Origin: an uncultured Clostridia bacterium
GTDB taxonomy: Bacteria > Bacillota > Clostridia > TANB77 > CAG-465
NCBI GenBank assembly: GCA_934149365.1
Contig: CAKPEI010000001.1
Location: 237,601 to 301,600 of the forward strand
DNA: 64,000 bases
Reading direction: 5' to 3'
Shown: positions 46,743 to 54,814 of the stretch, piece after piece
Position numbering within the stretch: position 1 is the first letter of the stretch
Layout: each line of letters begins with the position of its first letter
Position numbers and translations under genes: made by a program
Notes under the pieces: generated by a model
The model's input: only the letters and a program-made list of their open reading frames with translations
Told to the model about the DNA's origin: nothing
The model's database searches: none

Positions 46743-47195
46743 ATGAATTTGGTAGATATGATAGAAAAGTATTTAAGAGAAGAGGTTGATAAGAGTAGCA
46801 ATGATATTTTAGAAGTAAAAAGAAGCGATTTGGCTGAACTTTTTTCATGTGTTCCATCACAAATAAATTATGTTATATCAACTAGATTTGCACCTGAAAT
46901 GGGCTTCTATGTTGAGACAAGAAGAGGTGGCGGTGGCTACATACGTATAAAGAAAATAAATGCGTATGAAGATGAAATTATAAATAATATATTTGACAAG
47001 ATAGGTAATAAAATGTCGCAACATGTCGTAGATGTGTACTTGAAGGTGCTTTTGGATTACAATGTTATTGATAAAAATGCAGCTAGAATTATAAAAGTAG
47101 CGACTTCAGATAAATCACTTCAAAATTTATCTATGGAAGATAAAGATGTTACAAGAGCAAATATTTTTAAAAATGTTGTTTTGAATGTTATATAA
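46743..47195 (+). CDS. ctsR: Transcriptional repressor CtsR
   Basis: 150 residues. ATG 46743 with GAAGG upstream is preferred to GTG 46725. N-terminal winged helix: LVDMIEKYLREEVDKS, SDLAELFSCVPSQINYVIS and the wing VETRRGGGGYIRI with the Gly-rich tetrad whose heat-sensitivity controls repression. The C-terminal half is the dimerisation/McsB-sensing domain. First gene of the four-gene operon and autoregulated through the operator just upstream. Confidence 0.95.
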   Translation: MNLVDMIEKYLREEVDKSSNDILEVKRSDLAELFSCVPSQINYVISTRFAPEMGFYVETRRGGGGYIRIKKINAYEDEIINNIFDKIGNKMSQHVVDVYLKVLLDYNVIDKNAARIIKVATSDKSLQNLSMEDKDVTRANIFKNVVLNVI

Positions 47196-47209
47196 GGAGT
47201 GTGATTGTT

Positions 47210-47689
47210 ATGTTATGTAATAATTGTGGAAAAAGAGAAGCAACAGTAAGGTATGAGGAAAATATAAATGGAGAAAAGAAAAAAATTAATCTATGTAAGG
47301 AGTGCAGTGATAATTTAGGAATATTTAATATGAATTTTATGGATAATATGCTTTTATCATTTTTTGATGAGCCTATTGGTATTGGAGTAAAACAACTTAA
47401 GGAAAAGATATGCCCAAAATGTGGATATAGCTTTTCAGACTATGCTAATACTGGCCTTTTGGGTTGCCCAGAGTGTTATGAAACGTTTGAAGAAAAATTG
47501 GAGCCAGCATTAAAGAAACTTCATGGTAAATCATATCACGTTAAATCTGAAATTAAGAGAGCAAAACCAAAGAATAAACTAGAAGAATTAAAACAAGAAC
47601 TAGAAGACGCCGTGCAAAAGGAAGAATATGAAAAAGCAGCTGTTATAAGGGACAAAATAAAAGACTTGAAAAAAAGAGGTGATAAATAA
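47210..47689 (+). CDS. mcsA: McsA, activator of the McsB arginine kinase
   Basis: 159 residues; ATG 47210 at 11 nt from AAGGAG. Two zinc sites: CNNCGKREA with CKECSDN, and CPKCGYSF with CPECYETF; then a C-terminal UVR motif (EELKQELEDAVQKEEYEKAAVIRDK is the region, residues ~125-155) that contacts ClpC/McsB. Stop overlaps the start of mcsB by one base (translational coupling). Confidence 0.93.
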   Translation: MLCNNCGKREATVRYEENINGEKKKINLCKECSDNLGIFNMNFMDNMLLSFFDEPIGIGVKQLKEKICPKCGYSFSDYANTGLLGCPECYETFEEKLEPALKKLHGKSYHVKSEIKRAKPKNKLEELKQELEDAVQKEEYEKAAVIRDKIKDLKKRGDK

Positions 47690-48681
47690 TGTGGTATTAT
47701 GAAGTTGATGATGATGGAATAGTTATTTCTTCAAGAGTAAGATTCGCAAGAAATTTTAAGGAATATAAATTCCCAAATATGATGAATAAAGAAGATGCAA
47801 ATAAATTAATTAATTCTATGGAAAATGTTCTAAATGATAAGGCAAAATTAATTAAACTATCTGCGGTAGATAATATAACATTAAATAGTTTAGTAGAAAG
47901 GCACCTCGTTTCTAAAGAGTTTTTATCAGATAAAGATAAAAGAGCACTTCTTTTAAGTGATGACTGCACCTTAAGTATTATGATAAATGAAGAAGATCAT
48001 TTAAGAATTCAAGGTTTTGCAAGTGGTAATAATATTCAGAAAGCATATCAAATTGCTAAAAATGCTGAAAAACAAATAGGAGAAAAACAGGAATATGCAA
48101 TGCATGAAAAGTTTGGCTATTTAACATCTTGCCCTACTAATGTCGGCTCTGGTTTAAGGGTATCTGTGATGTTACATTTGCCAGCACTTACTAAACTTGG
48201 TTACATATCAAGGTTACTTCAAGATGCTGCAGCTTTTGGTATAGCGATAAGAGGAATTTATGGAGAAAATACAGCAGCAGAAGGTCATATTTATCAGATA
48301 TCAAACCAAAGAACAATGGGATATACTGATGAAGAAATAATTGCTAGTGTTGAAAAGATAGTAAAAAATATAGTAAATCAAGAAAAGAAAGCAAGAACTA
48401 TTCTAATGGAAGACAAAACTTACTTTGAAGATAAAGTTATGAGGGCTTTAGGTGTTTTAAAATATGCAAGAAGAATGGATACTGAAGAGGCGGAAAAACA
48501 CTTATCTATTGTTAGAATGGGAGTAAGCTTGGGAATAGTGCAAGATATTGATAAAAATTTAATACAAAAGATTAGTGTAAATGTTCATCCTAACATGCTT
48601 AAATTAGAGCTTAAAAAGAGTATGGAGGAGGGGCAAAGAGATATAGAAAGAAGTAATTATATAAGAAAGGAGCTAAAATAA
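47689..48681 (+). CDS. mcsB: Protein-arginine kinase McsB
   Basis: 330 residues, phosphagen-kinase fold that phosphorylates arginine residues to tag proteins for ClpCP and inactivates CtsR. Nucleotide-binding arginines in VISSRVRFARNF; the catalytic-domain loop LTSCPTNVGSGLRVSVMLHLP, and GIYGENTAAEGHIYQISNQ near the active site. Slightly shorter than Bacillus McsB (about 360). Coupled to mcsA and 1 bp before clpC. Confidence 0.95.
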   Translation: MWYYEVDDDGIVISSRVRFARNFKEYKFPNMMNKEDANKLINSMENVLNDKAKLIKLSAVDNITLNSLVERHLVSKEFLSDKDKRALLLSDDCTLSIMINEEDHLRIQGFASGNNIQKAYQIAKNAEKQIGEKQEYAMHEKFGYLTSCPTNVGSGLRVSVMLHLPALTKLGYISRLLQDAAAFGIAIRGIYGENTAAEGHIYQISNQRTMGYTDEEIIASVEKIVKNIVNQEKKARTILMEDKTYFEDKVMRALGVLKYARRMDTEEAEKHLSIVRMGVSLGIVQDIDKNLIQKISVNVHPNMLKLELKKSMEEGQRDIERSNYIRKELK

Positions 48682-48682
48682 T

Positions 48683-51106
48683 ATGTATGAATTTACAGAA
48701 AGAGCAGCAGCAGCTCTAGAATTTGCAAAAGACTTTGCAATAGAACACAATTATAGCTATATAGGAACAGAGCATATATTATATGGCTTAGTCAAAGAAG
48801 GAGAAGGTTTAGCTGCAAAAATATTATTAAATCAAGGGGTTACATTAGATTACATAGAGCAAGAAATAATAAAGATAGATGGCGTTATGACTACAAAAGA
48901 GTATGAAGAACCAGAACTTACACCAAGAGCTAAAAGAATAGTTGAAAATAGCATAAGAGAATCTAAAAGAATGAACCATAACTATGTTGGAACAGAACAT
49001 ATTCTTTTGGCATTAATGAGAGAAATAGATAGTGTGGCAGTTAGAATACTTATAGAGGCAAATGTAGATCCTCAAAAACTATTTGCAGAACTTCTAAAAC
49101 TTATAAGTGAAGATAGTCCTATTTCTTCATTTCAAAATGAGCAGAAAGATAACACAACACCTACTTTGAATCAATATTCTAGAGATTTAACAAGTATGGC
49201 TAAAGAAAATAAACTAGATCCAGTTATAGGAAGAGAAAATGAAGTAGAAAGAATTGTAGAAATACTAAGTAGAAGAACAAAAAATAACCCCGTTTTAATA
49301 GGCGAACCTGGTGTTGGTAAAACAGCAGTGGTTGAAGGGCTTGCAACATCTATTGTAGAAGGAAAAGTGCCAGAAGTTTTAAAAGGCAAAAGAGTTGTTT
49401 CTTTAGATATGTCTTCTATGATAGCTGGTGCAAAATATAGAGGAGATTTTGAAGAAAGACTTAAAAAATGCTTAGCAGAAATAAAGAAAAATGGTAACAT
49501 AATACTATTTATAGATGAGCTTCATACTATAATTGGTGCAGGATCTGCAGAAGGCGCAATGGATGCTGCTAATATTTTAAAACCTTTGCTTTCAAGAGGT
49601 GAAGTTCAAATTATAGGGGCAACTACTTTAAATGAGTATAGAAAACATATAGAAAAAGACGCAGCACTTGAAAGAAGATTCCAAAGTGTCATTGTTTCAG
49701 AACCTAGTGCTGAAGATACAGTTTTGATATTAAAGGGACTTAGAGATAAATATGAAGCACATCATAAAGTTAAAATAACAGATGAAGCAATTGAAGCTGC
49801 AGTAAAATTAAGTGTAAGATATATCAATGATAGATATCTTCCAGATAAGGCTATAGATTTGATTGATGAAGCTTCTTCAAAGGTTAAACTTAAAAATGTA
49901 ACAGAACCAGAAAATGTAAATAAACTTGCTCAAAAGGTAGAAAAATTAAATAAAGAAAAAGAGGAAGCTGTTATATCACAAGATTTTGAAAAGGCTGCAA
50001 AGGTAAGAGATGAAGAAAGTAAGGTAAAAGAAGAACTTTTAAAAGCAAGAAAAGAATGGGAGAAAAAGACAAAGGCTGATAAAGCATTTGTTACTAAAGA
50101 AGATGTCGCAGAAGTGATTGCAAGAAGTATAAAAGTACCTGTTACAAAGCTTACTGAAACAGAAGGAGAGAACTTAAAAAACTTAGATAAAATACTTAAA
50201 AAGAGAGTTATAGGTCAAGATGAAGCAGTTGAGTCTTTAGCAAGAGCAATTAAAAGAGGTAGAGTTGGACTAAAAGATCCAAAAAGACCAATAGGGTCAT
50301 TTATGTTACTTGGTCCTACAGGAGTTGGTAAAACAGAACTTACTAAAGCGTTATCGGAAGCATTGTTTAATGATGAAAATGCAATGATAAGACTAGATAT
50401 GTCAGAATATATGGAACCACATAGTGTTTCTAAATTAATAGGTTCTCCTCCTGGATATGTTGGATATGAAGATGGTGGCCAACTTACTGAAAAGGTAAGA
50501 AGGAAACCATACAGTATAGTATTATTTGATGAAATAGAAAAAGCACATCCTGATGTGTTCAATATGCTTCTTCAAATACTAGAAGATGGCAGACTTACTG
50601 ATTCAAATGGTAGAGTTGTTAATTTCAAAAACACTGTTATTATAATGACATCAAATGCTGGTATAAAAAATATAACAGAGAAAAAACATATAGGGTTTGC
50701 TTCAAAAGCAGATAAAGAAAAAGACTATGATGATATGAAAGAAGAAGTACAAGGCGAACTAAAGAAGATATTTAGACCAGAATTTTTGAACAGATTAGAT
50801 GAGATTATAATATTTAGAAAACTTGACGAACCTAGTGTTGAGAAGATAACAAAACTTATGCTTAAAGAATTTGCCAAAAGAGTTAAAGCTCAAGATATAG
50901 ATGTATCATTTACAGATGAACTAGTAAAACATATAAGTAAAGTTGGATTTGATGATGTATATGGTGCAAGACCTTTAAGACGTGCAATTCAAAGAGAAAT
51001 TGAAGATAAGTTTGCAGAAGAAATGCTAGATGGAAAAGTAAAACCTAACACTAGCGTTAAGGTAGATTACAAAGAAAACAAGGTTTGCATTGAGACAGAG
51101 AAATAA
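48683..51106 (+). CDS. clpC: ATP-dependent Clp protease ATPase subunit ClpC
   Basis: 807 residues, AAA+ unfoldase feeding ClpP. Two Clp_N repeats (residues ~1-145, IGTEHILYGLVKEGEG and VGTEHILLALMREIDS), first ATPase with GEPGVGKTAVVEG and FIDELHTIIGAGSA, a middle M/UVR segment (VISQDFEKAAKVRDEE), second ATPase with GPTGVGKTELTKAL, LDMSEYMEPHSVSKLIG, FDEIEKAHPDVFN, and a C-terminal D2-small domain. The UVR segment is the McsA/McsB docking site. Terminator follows. Confidence 0.97.
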   Translation: MYEFTERAAAALEFAKDFAIEHNYSYIGTEHILYGLVKEGEGLAAKILLNQGVTLDYIEQEIIKIDGVMTTKEYEEPELTPRAKRIVENSIRESKRMNHNYVGTEHILLALMREIDSVAVRILIEANVDPQKLFAELLKLISEDSPISSFQNEQKDNTTPTLNQYSRDLTSMAKENKLDPVIGRENEVERIVEILSRRTKNNPVLIGEPGVGKTAVVEGLATSIVEGKVPEVLKGKRVVSLDMSSMIAGAKYRGDFEERLKKCLAEIKKNGNIILFIDELHTIIGAGSAEGAMDAANILKPLLSRGEVQIIGATTLNEYRKHIEKDAALERRFQSVIVSEPSAEDTVLILKGLRDKYEAHHKVKITDEAIEAAVKLSVRYINDRYLPDKAIDLIDEASSKVKLKNVTEPENVNKLAQKVEKLNKEKEEAVISQDFEKAAKVRDEESKVKEELLKARKEWEKKTKADKAFVTKEDVAEVIARSIKVPVTKLTETEGENLKNLDKILKKRVIGQDEAVESLARAIKRGRVGLKDPKRPIGSFMLLGPTGVGKTELTKALSEALFNDENAMIRLDMSEYMEPHSVSKLIGSPPGYVGYEDGGQLTEKVRRKPYSIVLFDEIEKAHPDVFNMLLQILEDGRLTDSNGRVVNFKNTVIIMTSNAGIKNITEKKHIGFASKADKEKDYDDMKEEVQGELKKIFRPEFLNRLDEIIIFRKLDEPSVEKITKLMLKEFAKRVKAQDIDVSFTDELVKHISKVGFDDVYGARPLRRAIQREIEDKFAEEMLDGKVKPNTSVKVDYKENKVCIETEK

Positions 51107-51120
51107 CAAGTTATATATAA

Positions 51121-51155
51121 AATGCTATAGTGATTTTTCGCTATAGTGTTTTTTT
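51121..51155 (+). terminator. Terminator of the ctsR-clpC operon
   Basis: CTATAGTG/CGCTATAG stem, extended by A-T and G-T pairs, loop ATTTTT and T7. Confidence 0.8.
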
Positions 51156-51202
51156 ATATACTTTCCCAAAAGAGTAACTTATGAATTTATATCAAATATG
51201 TA

Positions 51203-51231
51203 TTGTATTTTTTTGAAATATGTGAAATAAT
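51203..51231 (+). promoter_or_regulatory. Promoter of the prepilin-like gene 51259
   Basis: TTGTAT (51203-51208), 17 bp ending TGTGA, AATAAT (51226-51231): the family-shared promoter. No CA-tract leader here. Confidence 0.55.
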
Positions 51232-51258
51232 AATACATATGATATGGGAGGATGAAAA

Positions 51259-52257
51259 ATGTATAAGAAAAGTAAAGGTGGAATATCATTAATAGTATTA
51301 GTAATAACAATAATAGTAATGATAATACTAGCAGCCGCAATAATACTATCATTATCAAATAGCGGAATTATAGGTAAAGCAAATAAGGCAAAAACAGATA
51401 CAGATTTTGCTAGTGCCAAGGAAGTAATAGCTCTAGCCAAAGCTGATTGGGAGTTTATGGATGAGGCATCTAGAAGTAATTATTCTAGCTTTGCAGCATA
51501 TGCAGAAGAAAAATTGGAAAAAGCAGGGATTGATAAAACCAAGTATACTGTGTCTGAAGATGGAAATATTGAAATGAAGGATGGCGGTGGTATAACTTAC
51601 AAAGAACTTGCTGTGGAAAGTTATAGCCTTGAACCTACTGCTTCAAGTACATCTGAGTTAAAGATTACAATAGATGTATCAAAAATTACAGATGAATATG
51701 TAAAAATTCCAAGTGAAGGCGTATTTCAGCTATTTGGAGATGGAAAATTACCAATAACTAATGTCATTTTTACTGGTGTTAATGAAACTGTTAAAGGAAT
51801 AGTATTTCCTGAAGGTATGACTACACTTAATTTTGATAATAACTTGGTGGCACTAGAAGATCTTAATTTACCAGATAGTTGTGTATCTGGAGATACAGTT
51901 AAATATTCTAATTGCTTAAAATTAAAAACTATAACTTGTAATGGAACATATATCAGTAGTCTATATGGAGCAATACCTAATTTAGAAAAACTTACAATAA
52001 CAGGTGGAGGTCTTGGAGGATCAGATTTACTAAATAGTGATGGAAAACCAAGTAATATTTATTTGAAAAAGAGTGTTACTAGCGTAGGCTTTTCTGCCTT
52101 CCCTGGTAAAGGTTGTGTAATACATTATGAGGGAACTCAAGCTGAATTTGAGGCTATTTACCAAAAATCTGGATCTGCTCATAAAGCTTGGGGATCTACT
52201 ACAGTAGTTGAATTTAGTGATGGAACTCAAAAAAGCATAATTGATTTAGATTCTTAA
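51259..52257 (+). CDS. Prepilin-like protein with BspA-type leucine-rich repeats
   Basis: 332 residues, ribosome site GGAGG. Leader Y-K-K-S-K-G, then G-ISLIVLVITIIVMIILAAAI and SNSGIIGKANKAKTDTD. After a spacer, LRR_5/BspA-like repeats (residues ~160-290: VIFTGVNETVKGIVFPEGM, LEDLNLPDSCVSG, LEKLTITGGGLGG, IYLKKSVTSVGFSAF) and the typical BspA ending VIHYEGTQAEFEAIY with WGSTTVVEFSDGT. BspA-type LRR domains bind host matrix proteins in other gut and oral bacteria, so an adhesin role is plausible. Confidence 0.82.
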   Translation: MYKKSKGGISLIVLVITIIVMIILAAAIILSLSNSGIIGKANKAKTDTDFASAKEVIALAKADWEFMDEASRSNYSSFAAYAEEKLEKAGIDKTKYTVSEDGNIEMKDGGGITYKELAVESYSLEPTASSTSELKITIDVSKITDEYVKIPSEGVFQLFGDGKLPITNVIFTGVNETVKGIVFPEGMTTLNFDNNLVALEDLNLPDSCVSGDTVKYSNCLKLKTITCNGTYISSLYGAIPNLEKLTITGGGLGGSDLLNSDGKPSNIYLKKSVTSVGFSAFPGKGCVIHYEGTQAEFEAIYQKSGSAHKAWGSTTVVEFSDGTQKSIIDLDS

Positions 52258-52285
52258 AACAATTATAGAAAAATATACGTGAAAT

Positions 52286-52322
52286 GTAGTTTAAGTTAAA
52301 TATATACTTAGACTACTTTTTT
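52286..52322 (+). terminator. Terminator after the 51259 gene
   Basis: GTAGTTTAAGT/ACTTAGACTAC stem (one mismatch) followed by T6. Confidence 0.8.
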
Positions 52323-52411
52323 ATTAAAAAACTGATATAAAAAATATATAAATAGTTGTTAAATTCTATTTGATACTATATAATTTAAAAAATAGGAGTG
52401 TGGAAAATAAA

Positions 52412-52774
52412 ATGGATGAAAAAGGTTTAATAATTACGTTAGTGTTAATGGGGCTGATTTTCTTTGCTATTTTAGTAGTTGTAGTTATACTTATAGTCAA
52501 AGCGGCAAAATCTAAAAATGAAAAAAATGCAGTAAATCCATTATACATAGCTTTAATATGTCTAGGAATATCATTTTTGCTTATGAATATAATTCCAGGA
52601 GTTGTGCCAGTAGTAACTATTTTGGTTGGAATAATAGGAAATATATATAACTTAAAAAATAAAGAAAATAAATACTATAAACTGGGGATAATAGTATATA
52701 CACTTATGATAGTTTACGGAGTGTTATGCCTTCCGCAAGCAGTTATGGCTACATTACAAATGCTTAGTTATTAG
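52412..52774 (+). CDS. Small membrane protein of unknown function
   Basis: 120 residues from ATG 52412 (AGGAG about 13 nt upstream; GTG 52400 is an alternative). Three or four membrane segments: LIITLVLMGLIFFAILVVVV, IALICLGISFLLMNIIPGVV with VTILVGIIGN, and GIIVYTLMIVYGVLCLP. A basic Lys/Asn loop separates the first two. No family recognised. Lies alone between the LRR prepilin-like gene and the rimP operon. Confidence 0.6.
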   Translation: MDEKGLIITLVLMGLIFFAILVVVVILIVKAAKSKNEKNAVNPLYIALICLGISFLLMNIIPGVVPVVTILVGIIGNIYNLKNKENKYYKLGIIVYTLMIVYGVLCLPQAVMATLQMLSY

Positions 52775-52854
52775 TGGAAAAGAAAAGTAAAAGAATAATA
52801 TAAATTAAATCTTTAAAAAGTAAGTGTAAATTAACATAATTTTAGCAAAAAAAC

Positions 52855-52940
52855 TTGCATTTACTTAATATTAATAGTATAATTTATATATCAATTTGAG
52901 TTTAGCTTAAGTGGGAGGGCGTTTTCGTCCTCTCACTTAA
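52855..52940 (+). promoter_or_regulatory. rimP-nusA operon promoter and leader hairpin
   Basis: TTGCAT (52855-52860), 17 bp, TATAAT (52878-52883). The leader carries a strong hairpin, 52907-52921 with 52926-52940: 15 base pairs with compensating G-T pairs around a TTTT loop, not followed by T-run, so it is not a terminator. It may stabilise the transcript or respond to NusA/ribosome state; unknown. Confidence 0.65.
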
Positions 52941-52977
52941 ACATATAGAGTTAAATTTATGGTAAAGGAGGGAAAAT

Positions 52978-53442
52978 ATGTCCCAACTAACAGATAAGGT
53001 TGAGAACGCTATTTTAGAAAATATTAAATCTTTAGGACTAGAACTTGAATATACTGAATATGTAAAAGAGGGAGAAAATAATATATATAGAATAGTAGTT
53101 GATAAACCACAAGGAAATGTGGCAGTAGATGACTGCGAAGCTTTAAGCAGAAATGTAGAAGATATTGTTGATAAATACGTTAATGTGAAAGATGGATATG
53201 TACTTGAAGTATCTTCAGCAGGACTAGAAAGACAACTTAAAAATGTAAGACTATATAACAAATATATAGGTTATGAAGTTAAAGTTAAACTTTTTAGTAA
53301 AGTTAATAATGAAAAAGAGTATCAAGGTAAATTAGTTAAAGTAAATGATGACAGTATTGTAATTGAAGTTCAAAATGAGGAGATATTAATAGATTTAAAA
53401 AATATAGCTCATGCAAATACTGTATATGATTTTGAAAGTTAA
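52978..53442 (+). CDS. rimP: Ribosome maturation factor RimP
   Basis: 154 residues, needed for 30S subunit maturation. N-terminal alpha/beta domain with KVENAILENIKSLGLELEYTEY-like opening, IYRIVVDKPQGNVAVDDCE and GYVLEVSSAGLERQL; C-terminal SH3-like domain (YEVKVKLFSK, IAHANTVYDF). ATG 52978 behind AAAGGAGGG. First gene of the classical rimP-nusA-infB operon. Confidence 0.95.
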   Translation: MSQLTDKVENAILENIKSLGLELEYTEYVKEGENNIYRIVVDKPQGNVAVDDCEALSRNVEDIVDKYVNVKDGYVLEVSSAGLERQLKNVRLYNKYIGYEVKVKLFSKVNNEKEYQGKLVKVNDDSIVIEVQNEEILIDLKNIAHANTVYDFES

Positions 53443-53466
53443 ATATTTATTTGGAGGGAATAAAAA

Positions 53467-54537
53467 ATGAGAAGTGAAAAAGTTAATGCAAAAGAATTAT
53501 TACAAGCATTAGATGAGTTACAAACTGAGAAAGGAATAACAAAAGATTATATGATAGAGTCTTTAAAGATGGCTTTAGAGGCTGCATATAAGAAAAACTA
53601 TGAAACTAAGGAAGAAGTAAAAGTAGATATTGATGAAGTTACAGGAAATATTAAGGTATATGCTGTAAAGACAGTAGTAGAAAATGTAGAAGATAAAGAT
53701 TTAGAGATATCTTTAGAAAATGCAAAAGAAATATCTAAAAGAGCAAAATTAGGAAATACTATAAATATTGAAGTTACACCTAAAAACTTTGGAAGAATAG
53801 CAGCATCTGCAGGTAAACAAATTATTATCCAAAGAGTAAGAGAAGCTGAAAAGAATTTAATACTTACTCAATACAGCGATAAACAAGGAGAAATAGTTGT
53901 AGGTGTAGTTCAAAGAACTGATAGAATGGGAATGATTGTAGACTTAGGTAGAGTTGAAGCTATGATACCAACAAGAGAATTAGTTCCATCTGAAATATAT
54001 GAATCACATCAAAGAATAAAAGCATATGTTTTAAGTGTTGAAGATTCAGGAAAATTTGGACCACAAATTATATTGTCACGTAAGTCACCAGACTTTGTAA
54101 AGAAACTATTTGAATTAGAAGTCCCTGAAATAGAAGAAGGACTAGTTGAAGTAAAAGCTGTTGCAAGAGAAGCTGGTCATAGAACTAAAATAGCAGTTGC
54201 ATCAAATGACGAAAATATAGATCCAGTTGGTGCATGTATTGGTAAAAAAGGTGTAAGAAAAGATGCTGTATCTAAGGAATTAAATGGTGAGAAACTAGAT
54301 ATAATACCATATACAGATGATGTTCCAAGCTTTATTGTAAATGCTTTATCACCAGCAGAAATTTTAGCAATAGATATAAATGAAGAAGAAAACATTGCTA
54401 CAATAGTTGTTCCAGATGATAAGTTTGCATTAGCAATTGGCGCAAGAGGACAGAACGTTAAACTTGCAGCTATACTTACAGGTTGGAAGATAGATATTAA
54501 GAAAAGATCAGATATAGAAAATCAAATAATAGAATAG
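53467..54537 (+). CDS. nusA: Transcription elongation/termination factor NusA
   Basis: 356 residues. N-terminal RNA-polymerase-binding domain (ALDELQTEKGITKDYMIE, AAYKKNYETKEEV), S1 domain (GEIVVGVVQRTDRMGMIVDLG), KH1 (VGACIGKKGVRKDAVSKEL) and KH2 (FALAIGARGQNVKLAAILTGWKI). It lacks the acidic C-terminal repeats of E. coli NusA, as normal for Firmicutes. Ribosome site GGAGGG; ylxR follows by 21 bp. Confidence 0.97.
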   Translation: MRSEKVNAKELLQALDELQTEKGITKDYMIESLKMALEAAYKKNYETKEEVKVDIDEVTGNIKVYAVKTVVENVEDKDLEISLENAKEISKRAKLGNTINIEVTPKNFGRIAASAGKQIIIQRVREAEKNLILTQYSDKQGEIVVGVVQRTDRMGMIVDLGRVEAMIPTRELVPSEIYESHQRIKAYVLSVEDSGKFGPQIILSRKSPDFVKKLFELEVPEIEEGLVEVKAVAREAGHRTKIAVASNDENIDPVGACIGKKGVRKDAVSKELNGEKLDIIPYTDDVPSFIVNALSPAEILAIDINEEENIATIVVPDDKFALAIGARGQNVKLAAILTGWKIDIKKRSDIENQIIE

Positions 54538-54558
54538 ATTTGTTTTAGGAGGTAAAAC

Positions 54559-54813
54559 TTGGAAAAATGTACAAGAATGTGTATTGCTTGCAGAAAAAGA
54601 TTAAATAAAAATGAACTTGTTAGAATAGTTTCAAAAGACGGCAATGCAGTTATAGATGAAAGTAAAAAAGAAAATGCAAGAGGTATATATATATGTACTG
54701 ACAAAGAATGTGTAAAAAAGCTCCTGAAAATGAAAAATATTAGTAAAGTTATTAAAAATGAAGTAAAGGCAGAAAGCCTAAGGAAATTATTGATTGAAAT
54801 GGAGGATATGTAA
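54559..54813 (+). CDS. ylxR: YlxR family (DUF448) RNA-binding protein
   Basis: 84 residues, TTG start 54559 behind AGGAGG. Starts [13 protein letters not shown] and contains [32 protein letters not shown], the DUF448 pattern (C-x-x-C near the start and G-R/A-G-x-Y-x-C later). Binds RNA, and is reported as a regulator linked to RNase P and glucose response in Bacillus. The ylxQ (L7Ae-like) gene that often follows is absent. Confidence 0.92.
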   Translation: MEKCTRMCIACRKRLNKNELVRIVSKDGNAVIDESKKENARGIYICTDKECVKKLLKMKNISKVIKNEVKAESLRKLLIEMEDM

Positions 54814-54814
54814 A

